Part shown: one piece after another, positions 7,501 to 13,288 of the stretch
Position numbering within the stretch: the first letter of the stretch is position 1
Layout of the letters: every line of letters begins with the position of its first letter
NCBI GenBank assembly: GCA_023433945.1
Contig: JAEYTP010000109.1
Coordinates: forward strand, 1-15,119
From: Bacillota bacterium
GTDB lineage: Bacteria; Bacillota; Clostridia; Acetivibrionales; DSM-1351
Direction of reading: 5' to 3'
Length of the DNA stretch: 15,119 nucleotides
The notes under the pieces: model-generated
The model's database searches: none
What the model was told of the DNA's origin: nothing
The model's input: the letters and a program-made list of their open reading frames with translations, nothing else
Translations under genes and position numbers: made by a program

Positions 7501-7706
7501 TAGTGGCATTGCAAAATAAAAATAGCAGTGGCATTGCAAAGCAAAAAATAGCAGTGGCATTGCAAAGCAAAAAATAGCAGTGGCATTGCAAAGCAAAAAA
7601 TAGCAGTTGCATTGCAAAGCAAAAAATAGCGGTGGCATTGCAAAGCAAAAAATAGAGGTGGCATTGCAAAGCAAAAAATAGCAGTGGCATTGCAAAATAA
7701 AAATAG
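7475..7706 (+). repeat. Tandem array E: nine 25-26 bp units from the end of the Lon-like gene
   Basis: Nine contiguous units start at 7475, 7501, 7526, 7552, 7578, 7604, 7630, 7656 and 7682. The first unit is the coding end of the Lon-like gene, including its TAG. Each later unit ends in TAG as well. The core GTGGCATTGCAAAGC is followed by AAAAAATAG. Six of the eight units after the stop differ from one another only at the bases just before GCATT. The second and last units share the same shortened form (AAAATAAAAATAG, 25 bp), bracketing the 26-bp ones. Because 26 is not a multiple of three, the array cannot add residues in frame without hitting a stop. Confidence 0.96.
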
Positions 7707-7760
7707 CAGACAAAAACAAATTTCTTAACGTATATTGAGTATATTCTGTAAAGATAGGGG

Positions 7761-8327
7761 GTGAGTCACCTGTTTGAACTTACCGATATACAACTCATTG
7801 ACGAGTGTATTAATGGAAACAGTACTGCTTTTGAAGAAATAGTACGTCGGTATAAAAAGCTTGTATATAGTGTTGTATATAAAATGATACCAGACAAAGA
7901 AGAGGTATATGATATATCTCAGGAAGTCTTTATAAGACTTTATAAGTCCCTAGAGCGATACAATCCAGAGTTCAAAATGTCGACATGGATTGTAAAGATT
8001 ACTACAAATCTTTGCTTGGACACGCTTAGGAAAAAGAAGCAGGATACTGTTACATTAGATGATGTAGTCGGTATATCAAGCAGTTGTGATACACCTGAAC
8101 AAGCTATCATAAAGTGTCAGAGAACTGAACTAATTAATAAAGCTATAAATGAGTTACCAGATAAATATAAAATATTGGTTGTATTGTTTCACAATAAAGG
8201 AATGTCTTATGAAGAAATGACAAAGGTGCTAAACGAACCAATGTCCATCATAAAAAACAGGCTATATCGAGCGCGACTTATGCTCAGAGATAAACTTGAA
8301 AGTGCCAGAAAGGAGGAGGTATTATGA
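7761..8327 (+). CDS. ECF-type RNA polymerase sigma factor (SigW-like)
   Basis: A 188-residue extracytoplasmic-function sigma factor. Region 2 covers about residues 20-95: FEEIVRRYKKLVYSV, the DISQEVFIRLYKSL core-binding helix and the STWIVKITTNLCLDTLRKKK promoter-melting part. Region 4 (about 128-180) contains NELPDKYKILVVLF and a helix-turn-helix ending IIKNRLYRARLMLRDKL. The start is unclear. GTG 7761 lies inside what looks like the ribosome site (AGGGGGTGA, 7756-7764). A CTG at 7770, giving an FELTDIQLIDEC start close to the family consensus, has better spacing. The stop overlaps the next ATG (ATGA, 8324-8327), so it is translationally coupled to its anti-sigma factor. A self-regulated promoter is expected, but I could not identify one in 7707-7756. 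Confidence 0.93.
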   Translation: MSHLFELTDIQLIDECINGNSTAFEEIVRRYKKLVYSVVYKMIPDKEEVYDISQEVFIRLYKSLERYNPEFKMSTWIVKITTNLCLDTLRKKKQDTVTLDDVVGISSSCDTPEQAIIKCQRTELINKAINELPDKYKILVVLFHNKGMSYEEMTKVLNEPMSIIKNRLYRARLMLRDKLESARKEEVL

Positions 8328-8905
8328 CATGTAACAATGCTCAAACACTAATGATGAAGTATTTTGACAAAAATATAAATGATATTGAAGAAGCTCAGCT
8401 AAAGCAGCATATAAAAACCTGCAATAATTGTACACAAGAGTTTACAAGCTTAAAGGATATCTTTGATTTAGTAGAAGCAGATACCTGCGAGCAAATTGTG
8501 CCTCCTGTAGACTTTGAAGTTCGGGTGATGGACAGATTGAAAAAGGAAGTACCTCTTTATTCCAAGCAGTGTGGGGACAATTCATACGTTTACAATATCC
8601 TCGCTATAGCGCTGTCATTTGTATTTTTAATAATGGTAGGTGGCTTACTGCTTGAAGTTATTAAATCTCCTTTGAGCTTTATTGCTACGGTACAAGATTT
8701 CTTTAGTACTGCCGGACAGTACATTTCAGTTATGTTTGATACAGTGAGGGGAATCCTTATAGCAACTATGGGCGTAGCAGTTTCCGCTTACCAGAATTAT
8801 TATTATGTTTATATAGTTCTCGCTATACTGTTATTTGTAATTCATAGAATATATGTATACATTATTTCAGACAATAATGGGGGCACTGATGAAAAATACG
8901 TTTAA
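8324..8905 (+). CDS. Membrane-anchored zinc anti-sigma factor (zf-HC2 type)
   Basis: A 193-residue membrane protein expected to hold the upstream sigma factor inactive. Its cytoplasmic N-terminus has the zinc anti-sigma motif H-x3-C-x2-C at His29, Cys33 and Cys36, with a further Cys3. Hydrophobic stretches at about 88-112 and 150-172 are clear membrane helices, and a weaker one lies at about 123-146. It starts in a 4-base overlap with the sigma gene, after the strong site GGAGGT (8315-8320). Its 3' end overlaps the next gene by 17 bp. The order of sigma factor then membrane anti-sigma is typical of ECF pairs that sense envelope stress. What triggers release is unknown. Confidence 0.9.
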   Translation: MTCNNAQTLMMKYFDKNINDIEEAQLKQHIKTCNNCTQEFTSLKDIFDLVEADTCEQIVPPVDFEVRVMDRLKKEVPLYSKQCGDNSYVYNILAIALSFVFLIMVGGLLLEVIKSPLSFIATVQDFFSTAGQYISVMFDTVRGILIATMGVAVSAYQNYYYVYIVLAILLFVIHRIYVYIISDNNGGTDEKYV

Positions 8906-9803
8906 ACTGGTATGTATATTAATACTGATAGTATTGGTACTGGCACCTGCAAATGTTTATGCTGCTAAATCAATCCTCAATAATAAATATGTTGTTATGC
9001 AGGATGCGGACATTACAGAACCTGATAATGAGGACATTGTTGTGGTGCTTGGTAGTGCAAATATAAGTCATGAGATTGGTGGGACTTTGATAGTCTTGCT
9101 AGGTGATGCGATAGTCAATGATGACATAGAGGGGGATATTATTTCTATCCTAGGGGATGTTAAATTGAAGGATGGTATAAACATATCGGGGAATGTGGTT
9201 TCCATAGGTAACCTTGATAAGCCTGATTCAGTCACAATTGGCGGCACTAAGCTAAGTGCTTCGATAGATTGGCTTTCAATGTTTAACGTCAACAGTGTAC
9301 TGATAAGTGTTCTCATACTATTGGCTATTATTACTTTGGGTGCTGGGCTTGTATTGATATCGATATTTACTGCGAAATTCAGGGTAATGTCCAACTCCTT
9401 TTCGGTGAGACCTGGAAGAAAAATGGCGCTTGGAATTTTGTTTGTAATTGCAAGCACTATAATTCTGGCTTTCTTAATCTTCTTATTTGTAGCACCAGTA
9501 TTATATGTTTTAATATTTATTGTTGCTGACATTATGGGAGGAATATTTGTAGGAAATACTATACTTAAGAATAATGACCAGAAATCCACTATCTTTCTAC
9601 AGTTCTTTATTGGACACATACTAGTAAGTATTTGCAAGATAGTACCCGTATTAATTATTGATCCAAAGAACTATATTGGAATGTTTATATATGGTGTATT
9701 GCTGATTGTAGGTGAAATAGCATTAGCTTCTTTTGGACTTGGGACAGTTATTGATACTTCATTTGGTAAAAAAGTAAAAAATATATCACAAAAAGCTAAA
9801 TGA
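8889..9803 (+). CDS. Exported beta-repeat domain fused to a multi-helix membrane domain, unknown function
   Basis: I do not recognise a named family for the whole protein (304 residues). ATG 8889 is preferred over the in-frame ATG at 8853: TGGGGGC lies just before it, and it puts a clean signal peptide at the N-terminus (MKNTFK, hydrophobic 8-19, likely cut after Ala25). Residues about 48-112 have short repeats of hydrophobic pairs and glycines (VVVLGSANI, IVLLGDAIV, ISILGDVKL, VVSIGNL), like the rungs of bactofilin or polymer-forming beta-helix proteins. Four or five membrane helices follow (about 137-160, 178-223, 233-258, 262-285). The 17-bp overlap with the anti-sigma gene makes it the third member of that operon. 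A role as sensor, target or partner of the sigma system is inference. Confidence 0.8.
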   Translation: MKNTFKLVCILILIVLVLAPANVYAAKSILNNKYVVMQDADITEPDNEDIVVVLGSANISHEIGGTLIVLLGDAIVNDDIEGDIISILGDVKLKDGINISGNVVSIGNLDKPDSVTIGGTKLSASIDWLSMFNVNSVLISVLILLAIITLGAGLVLISIFTAKFRVMSNSFSVRPGRKMALGILFVIASTIILAFLIFLFVAPVLYVLIFIVADIMGGIFVGNTILKNNDQKSTIFLQFFIGHILVSICKIVPVLIIDPKNYIGMFIYGVLLIVGEIALASFGLGTVIDTSFGKKVKNISQKAK

Positions 9804-9806
9804 GAT

Positions 9807-9836
9807 TTGCTTTGTTAAGTAGTTATTTGCTATAAT
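9807..9836 (+). promoter_or_regulatory. Promoter for the HPr-like gene
   Basis: A perfect -10 box TATAAT (9831-9836) has TTGCTT (9807-9812) upstream with an 18-bp spacer. The leader would be about 30 bases and include the ribosome site. It lies just after the stop of the membrane protein gene, so the HPr-like gene is probably its own transcription unit, closed by the terminator at 10160-10197. Confidence 0.5.
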
Positions 9837-9875
9837 ATAAATTGTACTAGTTTAACATATTGGGGGAACAAGGAA

Positions 9876-10133
9876 ATGATATCTACAAAAGTTGTAATAA
9901 ATTGCCCTTCAGGCTTAGATTCAAAAGCTGCTGCCATGCTAGTTCAAAAAGTATCTAAGTATAGTTCAAGCATTTGGCTTGAAAAGGGTGAAAGACGAGC
10001 AAATGCAAAAAGTCTGTTGGGTTTATTATCTTTAGGTGTTGAAAGACAGGCTACTATAGCTATAATTACAGATGGTGAGGATGAGGAAAAAGCCTCAAAA
10101 GAGATTGCTGAATATTTTTCAGAAGGTTTTTAG
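9876..10133 (+). CDS. HPr-like (Crh-like) protein with Asp in place of His15
   Basis: An 85-residue cytoplasmic protein of the HPr fold and exact HPr length. In normal HPr, His15 of GLHARPAA carries the phosphate from Enzyme I. Here the segment reads GLDSKAAA, with Asp15, Ser16, Lys17 and Ala18, so it cannot act as a sugar-PTS phosphocarrier. The regulatory site is kept: Ser46 lies in NAKSLLGLLSLG, the position phosphorylated by HPr kinase. This pairing of a lost His15 and retained Ser46 is the logic of Bacillus Crh, which has Gln15 and is only a regulator (CcpA co-effector and related roles). Calling it a regulatory HPr is inference. Start ATG 9876 follows GGGGGAACAAGGA. It lies upstream of uvrC, and related HPr-like genes occur near uvrC/whiA clusters in clostridia. 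Confidence 0.88.
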   Translation: MISTKVVINCPSGLDSKAAAMLVQKVSKYSSSIWLEKGERRANAKSLLGLLSLGVERQATIAIITDGEDEEKASKEIAEYFSEGF

Positions 10134-10159
10134 TTAACTTTACACATAATGTAATAAAC

Positions 10160-10197
10160 AAAAAATGCTGTGGTCACCTGATCACAGCATTTTTTTA
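10160..10197 (+). terminator. Rho-independent terminator after the HPr-like gene
   Basis: ATGCTGTG (10165-10172) pairs with CACAGCAT (10183-10190). The inner GTCA/TGAT can extend the stem with one G-T wobble. Seven T's follow (10190-10196), and a run of A's precedes the stem, so it may work in both directions. It is the only convincing intrinsic terminator I see in the window. Confidence 0.93.
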
Positions 10198-10344
10198 AAA
10201 TTAGTAATTTTAGATCTCATTTCTACACATAATCTTATTTTTAAACATGCAAGTATAAAGAGATATCTGGATATGTAAGTTATAAAGATCTGTGAGTATA
10301 CAAAAATTATTTAGGAAATATAAATGCTATGTAAGGAGGTGTTA

Positions 10345-10377
10345 ATGTATAGGTGTTTGATATACAAGAAGAACTAA
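10345..10377 (+). CDS. Possible 10-residue leader ORF overlapping the start of uvrC
   Basis: The strong ribosome site AAGGAGGTG (10333-10341) is spaced best for ATG 10345, which opens a ten-codon frame (MYRCLIYKKN) ending at TAA 10375-10377. It is in a different frame from uvrC and overlaps its first eight codons. It may be a short leader coupled to uvrC translation, or an accident with the ribosome using GTG 10353 instead. Coding status is doubtful. Confidence 0.25.
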   Translation: MYRCLIYKKN

Positions 10378-12194
10378 AGAAGCTACCCGAAAAACCGGGA
10401 GTATATATAATGAAAGATGCTACCGGTACTATTATATATGTTGGTAAGGCCATAGTATTAAAAAATAGAGTGAGACAGTATTTTCAGAACTCTATAAACC
10501 ATACCCCCAAGGTACAGGTAATGGTATCGAAGATAAGCGAATTTGAATACATTGTCACTGATACGGAAGTTGAAGCGCTTATGCTTGAGTGCAACCTGAT
10601 AAAAAAGCACAAGCCTCGTTATAACATATTATTAAAGGATGATAAACATTATCCATATATCAAGGTAACTCTTAATGAAGAATATCCTAGGATTCTAAAG
10701 ACCAGAAGAGTTGAAAAGGATGGAGCTAAGTATTTTGGTCCATATTCAAGCGGTTTTGCGGTAAACGATGTGCTGGATATGTTAAAAAAACTATTTCCAA
10801 TCAAAACCTGTGCAAAGGTACTTCCTAGAGATATAGGAAAAACAAGGCCCTGCCTTAATTACCACATGAATCTATGCCTTGCGCCCTGCCAAGGAGGGGT
10901 TAATGCAGATGATTATAGAGAGATGATGAAGAAGATTTGCAGATTCTTAGGTGGACAGCATGACGAGATAGTTAACGATATTAAGCTAATGATGAATGAA
11001 GCAGCGGAGCAGCTGGACTTTGAAAAAGCTGCACAGTATAGGGACAAGCTGCTTAGTATAGAGAAGCTTTCGGAGAGCCAAAAGGTATTGCTCACAGATT
11101 TACAGGATAGAGACATAATAGGCTTTTCAAGAGATGCTGCCGATCTTGTTGTACAAGTGTTCTTTATTAGAAGCGGGCGAGTTATTGGAAGAGAACACTT
11201 TGTCTTTGAAGGAGAAGGATCCTCAGTAGTAGAAAGCTCACTATCGGGTTTTATCAAGCAGTTTTACAATAGTGTACAGTTCATACCGCCTGAGATTATT
11301 ATTCCTCAGGAGGTGGAGGATGAAGAGGCTATTTCACAGTGGTTGACCGAGAAGAGAGGAACAAAGGTTACACTCAGAGTTCCTAAACGTGGAGAATTTG
11401 TGAAGCTGGTTCAGATGGTATCTCAAAATGCACAAATTGCCCTCAATCTTTACAAAGAGAGGGAAAAGAGAGACAATAAGAACAGTGATGAAGCACTCAC
11501 TCAACTTATGCAAGTACTGTCACTCGGAGAGAAGCCTCATAGAATTGAATCCTATGACATATCCAATACCGGTTCTTCTGAAATTGTTTCAGCTATGGTA
11601 GTATTTGAAAATGGAAGAAGTGCAAGAGCGGAGTACCGAAAGTTTAAAATGAAGTCTATTGAACAGCAGAATGATTATGGTTCAATGCAGGAAACCATTT
11701 TCAGAAGATTTGCACGAGCAATACATGAGCGTGAGGAAAATGTCAAAAATCCTAAGTTTTCAAAACTGCCCGACCTTGTTCTTGTGGATGGAGGGATTGC
11801 ACATGTGAATGCCGCATTATCAGTCATGGCTGAACTGGGAATAAATATTAAGGTGGCAGGTATGGCAAAGGATGATAGGCATAGGACAAAAAGTCTCGTT
11901 ACTGCTGAAAGCACCTATGATTTGTCAGGTAATTTGCCACTGCTTAGGTTTATCACAGAAATTCAGGATGAGACGCATAGAGTAGCGGTTGAGTATAATA
12001 GGAAACTCAGAGAGAAGAGATATACTCATTCTGAGTTAGATGACATAGAGGGAATAGGAGCTACTAGGAAAAAGGCACTTATCCGACACTTCAAGTCAGT
12101 TGCAGCGGTCAAGAGAGCGGACATACAAGAGCTTCAACAGGTTGAAGGTATAAGTGAAAAGATAGCTCGGCAGATATATAATCATTTTAACTAG
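10353..12194 (+). CDS. uvrC: Excinuclease ABC subunit C
   Basis: A 613-residue nucleotide-excision-repair nuclease that makes both cuts around a lesion after UvrA and UvrB have located it. The N-terminal GIY-YIG domain (about 12-95) has GVY at 16-18, YVG at 29-31 and Arg39. The UVR motif that contacts UvrB lies at about 205-245. The RNase H-like nuclease region contains SYDISNTG and LVLVDGG. Two helix-hairpin-helix motifs close the protein (IEGIGATRKKAL and VEGISEKIARQI). Length is normal and nothing is broken. The start is GTG 10353, giving MFDIQEELKKLPEKPGVY as in related clostridia. The ribosome site is 11-13 bases away, longer than usual, because an out-of-frame ATG lies between. Confidence 0.97.
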   Translation: MFDIQEELKKLPEKPGVYIMKDATGTIIYVGKAIVLKNRVRQYFQNSINHTPKVQVMVSKISEFEYIVTDTEVEALMLECNLIKKHKPRYNILLKDDKHYPYIKVTLNEEYPRILKTRRVEKDGAKYFGPYSSGFAVNDVLDMLKKLFPIKTCAKVLPRDIGKTRPCLNYHMNLCLAPCQGGVNADDYREMMKKICRFLGGQHDEIVNDIKLMMNEAAEQLDFEKAAQYRDKLLSIEKLSESQKVLLTDLQDRDIIGFSRDAADLVVQVFFIRSGRVIGREHFVFEGEGSSVVESSLSGFIKQFYNSVQFIPPEIIIPQEVEDEEAISQWLTEKRGTKVTLRVPKRGEFVKLVQMVSQNAQIALNLYKEREKRDNKNSDEALTQLMQVLSLGEKPHRIESYDISNTGSSEIVSAMVVFENGRSARAEYRKFKMKSIEQQNDYGSMQETIFRRFARAIHEREENVKNPKFSKLPDLVLVDGGIAHVNAALSVMAELGINIKVAGMAKDDRHRTKSLVTAESTYDLSGNLPLLRFITEIQDETHRVAVEYNRKLREKRYTHSELDDIEGIGATRKKALIRHFKSVAAVKRADIQELQQVEGISEKIARQIYNHFN

Positions 12195-12260
12195 ATTTGA
12201 ATTAGCCAAAAATGGATAATAACTGATTATATTTGCTAATAATTAATAGCGGAATGAATT

Positions 12261-12358
12261 AACTGATAAATATTAACTGATAAATAATAGCTGATAAGTA
12301 ATAGCTGATAAGTAATAGCTGATAAGTAATAGTGCATCAGTAATAACTGACAAGTAGC
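12261..12358 (+). repeat. Tandem array F: seven 14-bp units after uvrC
   Basis: Seven head-to-tail 14-mers run exactly from 12261 to 12358: AACTGATAAATATT, AACTGATAAATAAT, AGCTGATAAGTAAT three times, then two diverged units. Degenerate relatives (AATAACTGATTAT, around 12220) lie upstream towards the uvrC stop. The uvrC end TTTAACTAGATT is similar to the TTAACTGATAAA of the array, so it may also have grown from a gene end, but the match is short and AT-rich. Nothing else was found in the 229 bp between the two genes except the promoter-like segment that follows. Confidence 0.85.
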
Positions 12359-12359
12359 A

Positions 12360-12391
12360 ATTGTTAACAATCGATTAGCTATTAGTATAAT
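12360..12391 (+). promoter_or_regulatory. Candidate promoter with a palindrome upstream of the phosphoesterase gene
   Basis: A perfect 12-bp palindrome ATTGTTAACAAT (12360-12371) contains the best -35-like sequence (TTGTTA, 12361-12366). TATAAT follows at 12386-12391 after a 19-bp spacer, slightly long. A dimeric repressor bound to the palindrome would cover the -35 box. The palindrome shares the GTTAAC core with the one at 5033-5044, also just after a repeat array. Confidence 0.4.
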
Positions 12392-12423
12392 CAATATCAT
12401 ATATTTAAATAGGAAGGTATTAA

Positions 12424-13155
12424 ATGGCGATATACGCAATATCAGACCTACACCTAGCATTAGGGTGCGATAAGCCCATGGATATTTTTGGCGGCAGATG
12501 GGCAAATTATATGGAAAAAATTAAAAACAATTGGCAACAGGTGGTTAATCAGGAGGATTATGTAATTATACCTGGGGATGTATCATGGGCAACTTATATC
12601 GAGAATGCATATGAAGATTTCTCTTTTATTGAGCAGCTACCTGGCAAGAAGATTATATCAAAGGGTAATCATGATTATTGGTGGACAACTGCTTCCAAGC
12701 TAAACAAGTACATGGAGCAGAACAACTTCAAAACTATATCCTTTCTTCATAACAATGCTTTCTTAATAGAAGATGTTGTGATTTGTGGGACAAGGGGTTG
12801 GAAATGTCCTGGTGATGAGGACTTTAAAAAAGACGATGACAAGATATATAAACGAGAGGTTGAAAGGCTTAAACTTTCACTAAGGTCAGCGGAACAATTG
12901 GCATATGCAAAACAGAAGAAAGAGTCAGTCGGGGTAGCTGCAGAGAAAATAGTTTTTATCCATTACCCTCCTGTTACGCAGAAAAGTCCCGAGACAGGCT
13001 TTTTAGAGGTGCTCCGAGATTATAATGTTAAGAAATGCTTTTTTGGGCACCTACATGGAGAAGGAATAAAGGGTGCATTAGAAGGGAATATTTTTGGAAT
13101 TGAGTTTAAGCTAATATCAGCTGATTACCTAGACTTTATGCCTGTACGTATTTAA
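12424..13155 (+). CDS. Calcineurin-like metallophosphoesterase
   Basis: A 243-residue cytoplasmic protein with the complete two-metal phosphoesterase signature: Asp8 and His10 (ISDLHL), Asp52 (PGDVSW), Asn82-His83-Asp84 (GNHD), His180 (IHYPP) and His209/His211 (GHLH). The physiological substrate of this group is not known to me; it could be a nucleotide, phosphodiester or phosphoprotein. The start ATG 12424 follows AGGAAGG at a good distance. It has its own likely promoter and is followed after 133 bp by tig, which has a separate promoter. It is therefore probably transcribed alone, apart from possible read-through from uvrC, since no terminator was seen between them. Confidence 0.93.
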   Translation: MAIYAISDLHLALGCDKPMDIFGGRWANYMEKIKNNWQQVVNQEDYVIIPGDVSWATYIENAYEDFSFIEQLPGKKIISKGNHDYWWTTASKLNKYMEQNNFKTISFLHNNAFLIEDVVICGTRGWKCPGDEDFKKDDDKIYKREVERLKLSLRSAEQLAYAKQKKESVGVAAEKIVFIHYPPVTQKSPETGFLEVLRDYNVKKCFFGHLHGEGIKGALEGNIFGIEFKLISADYLDFMPVRI

Positions 13156-13168
13156 TAAAATGTTTCTA

Positions 13169-13197
13169 TTGGATTTTCTTGATTGTTATAGTATAAT
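13169..13197 (+). promoter_or_regulatory. Promoter for tig
   Basis: TTGGAT (13169-13174), a 17-bp spacer and TATAAT (13192-13197) give a good housekeeping-sigma promoter 92 bp before the trigger factor ATG. The predicted leader is about 85 bases and AT-rich; I see no riboswitch or attenuator in it. Confidence 0.65.
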
Positions 13198-13288
13198 AGT
13201 GTGGTTGATTTTTAATATTTTTTAGATTATCAATTAAAATGGACAAAAATATAAATTAAGAGTAAATAATGGGAGGTTTTTTATAACC

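Noticed and set aside
7443..7719. Three overlapping reverse-strand frames rich in Phe, Leu and Cys over array E
   Set aside because: The same 26-bp unit read in three frames; an artefact of the array.
9068..9637. A 189-residue reverse-strand frame opposite the membrane protein gene
   Set aside because: It lies wholly antisense to a well-supported gene, lacks a ribosome site, and its sequence is the complement of membrane-helix codons.
10198..10332. A riboswitch or promoter in the AT-rich leader before uvrC
   Set aside because: TATAAA-like boxes occur, but none has a partner -35 at a sensible distance, and no conserved riboswitch core is recognisable.
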